From: a virus
Length of the DNA stretch: 32,167 nucleotides
Virus record (IMG/VR): IMGVR_UViG_3300036719_001507
Location: 1-32,167 of that record
Reading direction: 5' to 3' (one strand)
Shown here: positions 1-5,830 of the stretch, piece by piece
Layout of the letters: each line of letters opens with the position of its first letter
Position numbering within the stretch: the first letter of the stretch is position 1
Notes under the pieces: generated by a model
Databases searched by the model: none
Seen by the model: the letters and a program-made list of their open reading frames with translations, nothing else
What the model was told of the DNA's origin: nothing
Made by a program: the position numbers and the translations under genes

Positions 1-247
1 CCGTTTCTGCCTTGTTGGCAAAAGCCATTTCGGGGTGGTTGGCGATGTCATACTCTGCGTAGAGCGCCGCTTGCCGGGCATCTGCTCGCGCCCAGCAACG
101 CTCCTTTGCCTCGCGCCAATAGTCGGCTGCAACACCCGCAGGCGGTTCGGTCAAGTCGCCAATTTCAAACCCCTCCTCGAGCCACGCTTCCCAAAAAGTG
201 CGTTCAATCCGCGGGCGGATGATGTCAAAGATTTCGGACAGGGTCAT
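1..247 (-). CDS. Hypothetical protein, 3' end cut by window edge
   Basis: This is the left copy of the 88-residue protein also found complete at 31392-31658. The ATG at 247-245 overlaps the stop of the RuvC-like gene (ATGA), so it is translationally coupled. The first 82 codons are present and the C-terminal residues fall outside the window. Compared with the complete copy there are 7 base changes but only one amino-acid change (Glu to Lys at about residue 34). The sequence is charged, rich in Trp, Glu and Arg, with no membrane segment. I do not recognise the family. Its place in the recombination/replication run suggests a nucleic-acid accessory role, which is inference only. Confidence 0.8.
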   Translation of the reverse strand, partial: MTLSEIFDIIRPRIERTFWEAWLEEGFEIGDLTEPPAGVAADYWREAKERCWARADARQAALYAEYDIANHPEMAFANKAET

Positions 248-449
248 TTGTTTTTCAGTTTGATTCCCGCCTCGAGGATGAGTAACGCATCGGCGGTTTT
301 CAGCGTTACGGACAGTTGCGGATATAGCGCCTGCGCCCGGCCTTTGAGATGCGCCTTCCAGCGCGGACCGTGCGTTTTCTTGTCACCGAGCCCGAGAGCG
401 GTTTGCCACTTCTTGGGCGGCAGATACTCAATCCTGGCACCGTACGCGG
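1..449. repeat. Left copy of terminal repeat (allele without the 101-codon gene)
   Basis: Bases 1-247 align without gaps to 31412-31658, and 248-449 align to 31966-32167. I count 17 substitutions (128, 140, 148, 152, 154, 170, 239, 262, 301, 310, 312, 313, 319, 325, 334, 337, 340). The first 127 and last 109 bases are identical. Nearly all differences are synonymous. This indicates the two contig ends represent the same locus, most simply a circular or terminally redundant genome assembled from two variants. A true tandem duplication in one genome remains possible. Confidence 0.9.
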
Positions 450-720
450 CAAGGATGCCCTCAATCCTGCCGTAATTGCGGAACATCGTTGCCATACTTG
501 AGCCAGACATCTTCCCAGCGAACTTCGGAAGTTCCTCCAGAAACACGATGGATGTCGGAAAAACCGGCCCAGCAGTTCGCGTGACAAGAATCTGGAACTG
601 CGTGTCGAGGTCGTGCAGCGTGTCCGGCATCGGTAGTGCATGGACACTGCCGTCGGTGTCGGTGTAGGCGATGCCGCCGCCCACGCCGGGGTCGATGGCA
701 ATAAAGTGTTGTTGGCTCAT
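244..720 (-). CDS. RuvC-like Holliday junction resolvase
   Basis: The 158-residue protein would resolve branched DNA made during phage recombination and replication, before packaging. It shows the RuvC/RNase H-fold layout: IDPG near the N-terminus (Asp10), a hydrophobic strand ending in FLEE (Glu62), a KKW motif around 103-105, and a C-terminal DALLI segment (Asp144). These are the expected metal-binding acids. RuvC proteins run about 160-175 residues, so length fits. The start at 720 is chosen because its ATG overlaps the upstream TGA (ATGA) and directly precedes the IDPG strand; the longer frame reaching to 969 would overlap two genes. A second, partial allele lies at 31962-32167. Calling it a resolvase rather than another RNase H-fold nuclease is family inference. 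Confidence 0.82.
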   Translation of the reverse strand: MSQQHFIAIDPGVGGGIAYTDTDGSVHALPMPDTLHDLDTQFQILVTRTAGPVFPTSIVFLEELPKFAGKMSGSSMATMFRNYGRIEGILAAYGARIEYLPPKKWQTALGLGDKKTHGPRWKAHLKGRAQALYPQLSVTLKTADALLILEAGIKLKNK

Positions 721-920
721 TTGGTCAGTCTTGCCCAAATACGGGCGAGCACGCTGTGGTTTTCGAGGTGATTCAGCGACTCTCGGAGGAGTCGCACGGA
801 CTCGCCTTGCCAGGCAATGATCTGCCGGGCGTCTGTTAATTTTGCGGAGGTTGCCCGGAACTTTGCGCGTTCGTCGCGCAGTTTGCGGCGAAGCTCCCAG
901 ATTTGTTTTTGCGCGCTCAT
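717..920 (-). CDS. Small coiled-coil protein
   Basis: The 67-residue protein is rich in Arg, Lys, Glu, Gln and Leu in heptad-like spacing over residues 4-55, so a helical coiled coil is likely. There is no membrane segment. It is coupled at both ends by ATGA overlaps, to the nuclease upstream and the RuvC-like gene downstream. This places it in the recombination cassette, possibly as a partner of one of those enzymes. No family is recognised. Confidence 0.72.
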   Translation of the reverse strand: MSAQKQIWELRRKLRDERAKFRATSAKLTDARQIIAWQGESVRLLRESLNHLENHSVLARIWARLTK

Positions 921-1906
921 TTGGTTGCAACAAGTGGAGCCTGCCCAATCTTCCGCTGCACCAGCTCATCCGGCAGCACCGCCCCCGCTGCGCTCCAGAG
1001 AGCTTGCGCCTTTTTGATGCTGATGGAGCCCTGAGCCCGGATCACGTCCCCAGCACCCAGCACTCCGTTTTGCACTGCCTGCGCGACGTGCTCGGCCTCG
1101 ACGTACTCGCTCGCACGCGGCTTTTGCAACCTCCAGCCTGGTACTCGCACACCAGCCTCGAGGAGCCCGCGAGCCTTTGCCTTTGCAGCATCTCGAAAGT
1201 CGTCGAGCGTCTGGCACGCTGCCAGAAACTGCCCGAGTCGGTCAGGGTCGTTAAGCAGCGCGAGGAATCCCTCGTCCTGTACGGTCGGAGCCAGTCCGGC
1301 AACGGTCACCAGCGCCTTGTCTTTGGTGGCGACACGAGCCGGACACGTCAGGCTTTTTGCACACCAGCCGCAGTAGTCATTTTCCACCGGCGCGGTGCCG
1401 ACGTTTGCGAGCACGCGCCTCACCAGCTCGTCTGCCGTGGTGTACGTCCAGCGGTGAGTGACAACCTGGCGTTGGTCGCAGAATAGAAGGTGCGTCGTCC
1501 ACTCGCCCACAAAGTGCTCCTGCATCAGGCCGAGCGCGTAGGCTGCCATTTGGGCTTGGTAGTCGTAGATTTGCCCTGATTTGAGGTCGATCAGAAACCG
1601 GCCTTTGATCGCTACGCCGTCAGCGGTGCCTCTGTGCTCGAGCCCGCCAGTGTGGATGCGGCAACGGTCCTCGTCTGTCACAAGGTCATGCGCTCCGCCC
1701 AGTTTGATGCACTGGTTAATGGCCCAGCGGATCGCGTCGGCGTCCTCCTCGGAAAGCTCCCAGTCGGGAAACTCGCCAGTAGTCCACGCGTGCCGAAATG
1801 CCGCGTCTAGTTTGCTCCCGCGCTCTGCTGCTGGACTGGTGCCCGGTGCGCCTTCGTACTGGCCGCACAAGGCCAGTTTAGGGAGTGATGAGTGTCGTAT
1901 TTTCAT
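917..1906 (-). CDS. PD-(D/E)XK exonuclease, RecB/Cas4-like
   Basis: The 329-residue protein carries the PD-(D/E)XK nuclease signature: GTADGVA with Asp96, then IDLK with Asp107 and Lys109, followed by an amphipathic YDYQAQMAAYALG helix (about 114-126) typical of RecB/AddB/Cas4-type nucleases. Cysteines at about 14, 179, 182 and 188 (CGWC then TC) match the pattern of Fe-S-binding Cas4/AddB relatives, though cluster binding is inferred. It probably resects double-strand ends for phage recombination with the nearby RuvC-like enzyme. The ATG at 1906 directly follows the TAA of the upstream gene, and its TGA overlaps the next ATG. The C-terminal 100 residues are not recognised. Confidence 0.83.
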   Translation of the reverse strand: MKIRHSSLPKLALCGQYEGAPGTSPAAERGSKLDAAFRHAWTTGEFPDWELSEEDADAIRWAINQCIKLGGAHDLVTDEDRCRIHTGGLEHRGTADGVAIKGRFLIDLKSGQIYDYQAQMAAYALGLMQEHFVGEWTTHLLFCDQRQVVTHRWTYTTADELVRRVLANVGTAPVENDYCGWCAKSLTCPARVATKDKALVTVAGLAPTVQDEGFLALLNDPDRLGQFLAACQTLDDFRDAAKAKARGLLEAGVRVPGWRLQKPRASEYVEAEHVAQAVQNGVLGAGDVIRAQGSISIKKAQALWSAAGAVLPDELVQRKIGQAPLVATK

Positions 1907-2668
1907 TTAGAGAACTGGGTAAGATTCTTCTTCGGTGAATTTCAAAAACCGCAAATTGAGATTGTCGTGACTGGCTCTGATCGCCTTGAGCCCTACGCCG
2001 CAAACCCATCGTGTGTTTGTCACACGAGCCCCGGCACTTCTTGCGTTTTGCAACGCTCGCGCAAGCAATCTTTGCGGCTCGTCAAATTTCAAAAGGTTTA
2101 GATCTCGAATCCATTGAGTTGCAAACGGTTCACCGTATTTTTTTGCCGCCAAATAATGCACGGCGGCCGCGATAGATCGCGGAACGAAATTTCCGCACTG
2201 ACTAACATCAATGCTGTGCCGCAAATCTGGGTGTTTTTCTAAAAATGCCTGCCGTTGCAAAAATGTAAGTTGTTCCCGCCGTGGTCGGTTGTTCAAGATC
2301 ATTTCCAGCGTCGTGATGGCGCTTGATAAGTCGTGGGAATGCCCTTCACCTGAGATTGCAAGCAAATCGGACGATGAACGCTGTTTTCCTAAATCAATAG
2401 TTGCAAAAGCCGAAGAACAGACACCTTCGACAAACAAAGTGGAAATGGCCTGATTCGCAATAATCACAGCCATGCAACGATGCTGACCATCAAGCAGATT
2501 GCCGTCAGTGTCTAAAATTATTGATTCGCCGTTTGCAGCCCATTCTCCGCGTGTAATCGCCGCTGCCAACACTTTAGCGCGTTTGACGCTCAGGGTGCGG
2601 TTGTTTGGGTTTTTGTCTAACAGCATCTGTGCAAGTGCTGGAGTAAGTGTGATTTGTGTAGCTTTCAT
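1907..2668 (-). CDS. ParB/sulfiredoxin-fold domain protein
   Basis: The 253-residue protein has an N-terminal region ending in NLLDGQHRCMAVI (DGQHR at 60-64), the hallmark of ParB N-terminal/Srx-fold proteins that many phages encode. In ParB this fold binds and hydrolyses CTP; in phage relatives the role is usually unknown (nuclease or DNA-binding have been proposed). The preceding KRAKVLAAAI and GEW segments also fit the family. The remaining ~160 residues are helical and not recognised. No ParA partner or parS-like array was seen, so partition is unlikely. The start at 2668 is chosen because the ParB fold begins there and an A/C-rich leader precedes it. The longer frame to 3055 would overlap the zinc protein. 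Confidence 0.78.
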   Translation of the reverse strand: MKATQITLTPALAQMLLDKNPNNRTLSVKRAKVLAAAITRGEWAANGESIILDTDGNLLDGQHRCMAVIIANQAISTLFVEGVCSSAFATIDLGKQRSSSDLLAISGEGHSHDLSSAITTLEMILNNRPRREQLTFLQRQAFLEKHPDLRHSIDVSQCGNFVPRSIAAAVHYLAAKKYGEPFATQWIRDLNLLKFDEPQRLLARALQNARSAGARVTNTRWVCGVGLKAIRASHDNLNLRFLKFTEEESYPVL

Positions 2669-2673
2669 TGTTT

Positions 2674-3276
2674 TTAGGTGTTGTTGGTTTTGCTGATTTT
2701 GTTCTGCTGATTCGCTTCTCGCTGTGCCCGTTTTGCCTCGGCATTGCGCATGAAATAGACCGTGCCGCACACCTTGCCGCAGGTTTTTGCCATTTTGCCG
2801 GCCGAGAATTTCATACCAAAATTGACTCCGCAAATCGGGCAGAGCACCTGCGGCCTCTGGGCTTTGTAGTCGGCGGATCTGGCGTCCTGGTACAGTTTGC
2901 GCGCAGCCATTGCGCATTCTTGCGAGCACGTTTTGTATTTTTTTTGCTGCGGCTGGAACAAGTTGCCGCAATGCGCGCACGGTTTTTGAGGAATCCGGCA
3001 CGGAATGCAGCGCAGCTTTGCTTTGTTCGGCGCGCTCCAAAACCGCTGTTGGCACTTCCGGCAGGTGCGCTCGATGTGCCCCTCGCGCCAGCCAAACGGC
3101 TTTGGCTCGTCGCTGGTGACCTTAATCAACCCGGCTTTGATGGCCGAGGCAACTAGGCGTGGCATTTCAGCCAGTGCCACCACCTCTTCGGTGTCGTCGT
3201 CTTTGTCCCAGATGTCTCCGCAACGAGTCGGTGCAGGACGGCACCACATCGGCTTGCCGTTCATGGTGTGACTCAT
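2674..3276 (-). CDS. Triple zinc-ribbon protein
   Basis: The 200-residue protein carries three successive four-cysteine knuckles: Cys72/75 with 90/93, Cys100/103 with 117/121, and Cys146/149 with 166/170. The last two end in CxxxC, as in HNH-associated or MYM-like zinc modules. The N-terminal 60 residues hold an acidic stretch and a possible helix pair; the C-terminus is Lys/Gln/Asn-rich. No catalytic HNH triad is visible. A nucleic-acid or protein-binding role is likely. The start at 3276 is supported by an ATGA overlap with the upstream stop; an ATG 24 bases further upstream is less likely. Confidence 0.75.
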   Translation of the reverse strand: MSHTMNGKPMWCRPAPTRCGDIWDKDDDTEEVVALAEMPRLVASAIKAGLIKVTSDEPKPFGWREGHIERTCRKCQQRFWSAPNKAKLRCIPCRIPQKPCAHCGNLFQPQQKKYKTCSQECAMAARKLYQDARSADYKAQRPQVLCPICGVNFGMKFSAGKMAKTCGKVCGTVYFMRNAEAKRAQREANQQNKISKTNNT

Positions 3277-3482
3277 GCCCGTGTCCAGTTGAGTGCCCAA
3301 AGGTTGACGATGACCAGAGCCGCGAAGGCGCAGGATTCGACGAGGTCGGTGCTGCCAATCAAGGCCAGCATGTCCACCACCAGCAATGCGCCAATGGTTG
3401 CCAACTTTGCAGCTGTGTGTTTGCGCGTGTTTGGCGCGACGTGCTGCGGCCTGTACGGCCTGCTGTAGTGTGAGGTGCTCAT
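3273..3482 (-). CDS. Small membrane protein, two TM helices
   Basis: The 69-residue protein has a basic, Tyr/Arg/His-rich N-terminus (1-22) followed by two hydrophobic segments at about 24-43 and 48-65, separated by a short polar turn. It is probably an inner-membrane protein. Location in the early unit rather than the lysis region argues against a holin; superinfection exclusion or host takeover is a guess. The ATG at 3482 lies two bases after the TAA of the upstream gene, and its TGA overlaps the next start. Confidence 0.6.
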   Translation of the reverse strand: MSTSHYSRPYRPQHVAPNTRKHTAAKLATIGALLVVDMLALIGSTDLVESCAFAALVIVNLWALNWTRA

Positions 3483-3483
3483 G

Positions 3484-3684
3484 TTAGCGGCTAAAAGCAC
3501 GGAGTTTATCTGCTGCGGCTGGCATCTCGCCACATTTGCGGAACTTTGCGCAGGCTGCGCGTTTGCTGGTTGCATTAACGCGGCCAGCAAGCTCCCACCA
3601 GTAACTGCGGCCAGTTGCACCAGCGTTGCGGGCCTCGGTCGTCATAGGTAGACGAGCGGTGATGTCGTAGGATTTCAGGATCAT
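3484..3684 (-). CDS. Small hypothetical protein
   Basis: The 66-residue protein begins with the same ACGACAATG start context as the 56-residue gene upstream (start 3932). It is basic, with a central aromatic GRSYWWEL patch and two cysteines near the C-terminus (RAACAKFRKC). No family is recognised. The start at 3684 is preferred over the long frame to 4071, which would run through the real 56-residue gene and a structured intergenic region. Confidence 0.58.
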   Translation of the reverse strand: MILKSYDITARLPMTTEARNAGATGRSYWWELAGRVNATSKRAACAKFRKCGEMPAAADKLRAFSR

Positions 3685-3761
3685 TGTCGTTTTTGGGTTT
3701 GTTGTTAGGAGCAGACCGCTCCCCACTGCGCACCCAATCAGATGCGCAGGTCGGGAGATGT
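3685..3761 (-). promoter_or_regulatory. Two-hairpin leader before 66-residue gene
   Basis: On the minus strand this 77-base gap holds two perfect hairpins, CTGCGCA/TGCGCAG with a 10-base loop and GGAGC/GCTCC with a 5-base loop. They are followed by an unstructured A/C-rich run ending ACGACAATG at the next start. The layout copies that at 3933-4012. There is no T-tract, so this is unlikely to be a terminator. The function is unknown. Confidence 0.5.
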
Positions 3762-3932
3762 CTACCGGCCAAGCTGCGCCGCCGTAAATGTCCGGCGCTC
3801 GCTCCACAGCGGCTGACCAGCCTTGCCGGTTGCCGTAATGGTGGCGCTGTAGCTGCCGTCCTTGCGGCGGCGGATGTTGCTGAGGTATCCAGTGCCGTTG
3901 CGGCCGATTGCGTAGGGTGCGGAGAGCGTCAT
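3762..3932 (-). CDS. Small hypothetical protein (56 residues)
   Basis: The reading frame ATG 3932-3930 to TAG 3764-3762 encodes 56 residues and is easily missed because of its size. It is basic, opens MTLSAPYAIGRNGTG, and contains an RRRKDGSYSATIT segment and a WSERRTFTAAQ segment that look like consecutive beta strands. It sits between two structured gaps, and its start context (ACGACAATG) is identical to that of the next gene. No family is recognised. Confidence 0.6.
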   Translation of the reverse strand: MTLSAPYAIGRNGTGYLSNIRRRKDGSYSATITATGKAGQPLWSERRTFTAAQLGR

Positions 3933-3956
3933 TGTCGTGGTTAGGTTTGGTGTTCA

Positions 3957-4006
3957 CTGACGGCCTCGTCAGCACCAGCGTGACTGGTGGACGCCCCCTC
4001 GGGCGT
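3957..4006 (-). ncRNA. Three back-to-back perfect hairpins (candidate structured RNA)
   Basis: Read on the minus strand: ACGCCC-GAGG-GGGCGT (4006-3991), one base, CACCAG-TCACG-CTGGTG (3989-3973), then immediately CTGACG-AGGC-CGTCAG (3972-3957). All three have perfect 6-bp stems, with 4-5-base loops and 0-1-base linkers. The block lies between the TAG of the 71-residue gene and the A/C-rich leader of the 56-residue gene. No T-tract follows any hairpin, so it does not look like an intrinsic terminator. It could be a mRNA stability or processing element or a small RNA. A palindrome, GCCTAGGC, sits just upstream at 4018-4011 and spans the TAG. Confidence 0.6.
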
Positions 4007-4012
4007 TTCGGC

Positions 4013-4228
4013 CTAGGCTGCAAGATTTTTCTCGATGTGGTTGAGCATTGCGTCCCAGTGCCCAACGCCAAAGCACATTTCGTAGGCGTCTTTCATATCC
4101 ATGCCCGCGTCCATCAGGCCCTTAATCACAACGGACGTTGCTACCATCTTTGCCTTTTCGACTGGCACGCCAGATGCGGTGAGTTCGGTTGCGATTTTCT
4201 TGAGAAGGTCTGCGGTGTTCGTTGTCAT
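4013..4228 (-). CDS. Small helical hypothetical protein
   Basis: The 71-residue protein begins MTTNTADLL, is predicted mostly helical by eye, and has no membrane segment. The start at 4228 is chosen over an ATG 18 bases upstream because a -10-like TAGAGT ends 7 bases before it, and because the same ATGACAAC(A/G)AACACCG opening recurs at the 28015 gene. No family is recognised. It ends in TAG, within the palindrome that precedes the triple-hairpin block. Confidence 0.65.
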   Translation of the reverse strand: MTTNTADLLKKIATELTASGVPVEKAKMVATSVVIKGLMDAGMDMKDAYEMCFGVGHWDAMLNHIEKNLAA

Positions 4229-4264
4229 GGGCCCAACTCTAGCCAACCAACCTCGCTTGGCTAG
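4229..4264 (-). promoter_or_regulatory. Dyad and possible promoter before 71-residue gene
   Basis: The perfect 8-bp inverted repeat CTAGCCAA/TTGGCTAG occupies 4257-4264 and 4239-4246, with a 10-base spacer. The downstream arm overlaps TAGAGT (4242-4237), a fair -10 match ending 7 bases before the ATG at 4228. No good -35 is seen. The outer arm covers the stop of the gene upstream. This could be an operator or an RNA hairpin. Confidence 0.35.
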
Positions 4265-4434
4265 CTTTTTCTTTCACTTTTTTTTGCCCGCCTCAAAGCG
4301 TTGAGTTCCCGCGCTTTAGGACGCGGCTTCTTGGCATTCCTGCGCGCTGCCTCTGCTTTTTTCTCGGATTTTGCAGCCCCGCCGAGTGCGCCAATCTCCC
4401 GGCAGTGCTCGCGAAGTGTCTTTTCAGTGCTCAT
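4261..4434 (-). CDS. Small, very basic protein
   Basis: The 57-residue protein has a short neutral N-terminus containing EIGALGGAAKSEKKAEAARR and then a Lys/Arg/Ala-rich tail (KKPRPKARELNALRRAKKSERKS, split here as one tail). It probably binds nucleic acid. The start at 4434 overlaps the end of the upstream gene by 11 bases; a second ATG 18 bases upstream is less likely. The tail is coded by A-rich codons that show up as a T-run on the plus strand. No family is assigned. Confidence 0.62.
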   Translation of the reverse strand: MSTEKTLREHCREIGALGGAAKSEKKAEAARRNAKKPRPKARELNALRRAKKSERKS

Positions 4435-4645
4435 CTTGCTTCGGTTTAACAAGTTCCAGCACCTGCTCCGCCGCTTTGGCTGCGAGGTTAAAGATGAGCG
4501 GCAGCGACTGCGGCGAGCCTGTGCAGAAAAAGTGCCCCTGTACCTGTGCCACGACCAATAGTTTGTCGGCTTTGACGTTGTCAGCCGTCAGGTCGGCAGC
4601 GGTTTTGAGCACCGCCGCGATGCGGTCAGCTTCTGTTTGTTCCAT
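4424..4645 (-). CDS. Hypothetical protein, first gene of the early unit
   Basis: The 73-residue protein has an acidic helical N-terminus (EQTEADRIAAVLKTAADL), a middle containing FFCTG, and a helical C-terminus. It has no recognised family. The ATG at 4645 sits exactly where transcription should begin from the promoter at 4652-4679, so its message may be leaderless. As the first gene after the lysis/lysozyme end it probably opens the early/replication unit. Being first and under a palindromic operator, it could be an autoregulator or host-takeover protein, but this is a guess. Confidence 0.65.
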   Translation of the reverse strand: MEQTEADRIAAVLKTAADLTADNVKADKLLVVAQVQGHFFCTGSPQSLPLIFNLAAKAAEQVLELVKPKQDEH

Positions 4646-4651
4646 GCCCAG

Positions 4652-4679
4652 AGCCTAGCAAAGCCCGCTTTGCTGTCAA
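4652..4679 (-). promoter_or_regulatory. Sigma70-type promoter with palindromic spacer
   Basis: The minus strand reads TTGACA (4679-4674), a 16-base spacer, then TAGGCT (4657-4652). The spacer is a perfect inverted repeat, GCAAAGC-GG-GCTTTGC (4673-4658), an ideal shape for a dimeric repressor. The -10 ends 6 bases before the A of the ATG at 4645, which predicts a leaderless transcript. The -35 is a perfect consensus; the -10 matches only partly. Confidence 0.62.
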
Positions 4680-4795
4680 ATTACGTGCGCAAGTGCCTTT
4701 GTTTCATGGGGTAAACATGCAACCCGTGACGGGATCTCCCCGCCCACCATACGGCAAGCGCACGCGGTACCAATTTGGTAACCGCAACGAAATGG
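4680..4795. other. Intergenic region after lysozyme
   Basis: This gap between the lysozyme stop and the early promoter holds no gene. On the minus strand a near-palindrome with arms GCGGT/ACCGC and ACCAA/TTGGT lies at 4785-4764, a few bases after the lysozyme stop, and could cap the 3' end of the late message. A short dyad, CCCG-TCA-CGGG, occupies 4733-4723. Neither has a strong T-tract, so a conventional terminator cannot be claimed. Confidence 0.4.
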
Positions 4796-5398
4796 TCACT
4801 CTCCCTTCGGCACCAGTCCAGATTCAAACAGTTGCGCTTCCTCGTCACGCCTGCGCCGCAGTCCCTTGCTGTCTGGCCAAAGCCGCTTCATGGCTCGGAT
4901 CTGCTCGGGTATGTGTTGCGGCTCGTTGACTCGGAGAAGCTCTTGAATGCGCAGCATCTCGCGGCGACGGTCCCCGCTCAAATTGGGTCCACGGTTAAAG
5001 ACGAGCGAAACAAGCGTCGCAGCGCAGTCCCCCGGCAGGTCAACTAGCTGTGGGTAAATCCGCAGTGTGCGCAGGAACCAAGTCGGAAGCGTGGTGTCCT
5101 CAAACACGGTTAGCGCCGCCGCCCACGGGATGATGAGGTGCCGAACGTGTGGCAGCCGCGTCTGCGCAGCCTCGCCACGGTGCCCGGACACTCCGACAAG
5201 TGCGGCAACGGTGCCGGCGTCCAAAAACGGCCTCCAGGCTCTTGCGGTTTCCGTTGCTGGCGTGTGCCCGAGATCCCAACCAATGCCAATGGTGATGCCG
5301 GACTGTTCGCCGGGCCACTCGGGATTGCGGTCGTAGAATTGCTCGCCTCCCGTCTCCCAAGCCACGATGGCTTTGATTCCGCGTGGACTAAGATTCAT
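4796..5398 (-). CDS. Endolysin, GH24-type lysozyme
   Basis: The 200-residue protein should cleave the glycan strands of peptidoglycan at the end of infection. The N-terminus has the T4-lysozyme pattern: AIVAWETGGE with catalytic Glu15, then GITIGIGWDLG (35-44) as the TIGYG-like loop, with Asp42. A LVSLVFNRGPNL segment (about 131-142) matches the conserved helix of this superfamily. No signal peptide or SAR anchor is visible, so release would need a holin. The start overlaps the upstream gene by 11 bases and follows GGAGGACGACG, one of the few Shine-Dalgarno-like sequences here. Pesticin-like glycosidase is the closest alternative. Confidence 0.82.
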   Translation of the reverse strand: MNLSPRGIKAIVAWETGGEQFYDRNPEWPGEQSGITIGIGWDLGHTPATETARAWRPFLDAGTVAALVGVSGHRGEAAQTRLPHVRHLIIPWAAALTVFEDTTLPTWFLRTLRIYPQLVDLPGDCAATLVSLVFNRGPNLSGDRRREMLRIQELLRVNEPQHIPEQIRAMKRLWPDSKGLRRRRDEEAQLFESGLVPKGE

Positions 5399-5609
5399 CG
5401 TCGTCCTCCTCAGTCATTATTTCCGATGGAGCGCCTTCGCTCCATCTCATTGCTTGGTACATACGGGCAAACAAACTGCCGGAACCGGCCTCGAACGTCT
5501 CATAGCTGTCGGCGTCGCTGTCGTGCGCCAGCACCTGCACGCAATCAAAATGCTCGCCAATGCAGGCGACAATATTTTCGAGGTACGCTTGCTTTTCTTC
5601 GGAGGTCAT
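5388..5609 (-). CDS. Small acidic hypothetical protein
   Basis: The 73-residue protein is strongly acidic and ends in TEEDDDES. It starts by ATGA overlap with the preceding gene and overlaps the lysozyme start by 11 bases. No membrane segment or known motif is seen. Position within the lysis region suggests co-expression with endolysin. The acidic tail could be a DNA mimic or a product of the overlap, which doubles as the lysozyme ribosome-binding region. Confidence 0.62.
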   Translation of the reverse strand: MTSEEKQAYLENIVACIGEHFDCVQVLAHDSDADSYETFEAGSGSLFARMYQAMRWSEGAPSEIMTEEDDDES

Positions 5610-5830
5610 AGTTTTCCAACGTGGTAATGGTTCATCTTCATGGTTTTGCCGTCTTTGGAAACAGCGTTGTACCGGCGCACTTCATAGCCTTTGCGTTCCA
5701 CGAAGTTTTCAACCGCAGTGCGTTTTGCACCTAGCAACTCCATCAACTGTTGCACGTTGTACCAGCCCTCAGGCGCAGGCTCGCCCATCAGTTCGAGTTT
5801 CAGCTCTTCGAGCAGCGTCCGTTTCTTCAT
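5606..5830 (-). CDS. Small protein with possible helix-turn-helix
   Basis: The 74-residue protein has an acidic helical N-terminus, then GWYNVQQLMELLGAKRTAVENFVERKGYEV (about 22-51, in two parts GWYNVQQLMELLG and AKRTAVENFVERKG). This resembles an excisionase/MerR-like HTH with a short beta wing (RRYNAV). It may bind DNA. Both ends are coupled by ATGA overlaps, to the phosphoesterase upstream and the acidic gene downstream. A transcription regulator in a lysis region would be unusual, so this is tentative. Confidence 0.6.
   Translation of the reverse strand: MKKRTLLEELKLELMGEPAPEGWYNVQQLMELLGAKRTAVENFVERKGYEVRRYNAVSKDGKTMKMNHYHVGKL

Noticed and set aside
1-449. Direct terminal repeat of a mature linear virion genome
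   Set aside because: True terminal repeats would be identical; these copies differ by 17 bases and a 307-base indel, which fits alleles better.
1907-2668. Partition (ParB) function for the DGQHR protein
   Set aside because: No ParA partner or centromere-like array is visible, and this fold is common in phages with other roles.
4239-4285. Plus-strand intrinsic terminator (dyad then T-run)
   Set aside because: No plus-strand gene is present; the T-run is explained by Lys codons at the end of the basic 57-residue protein.
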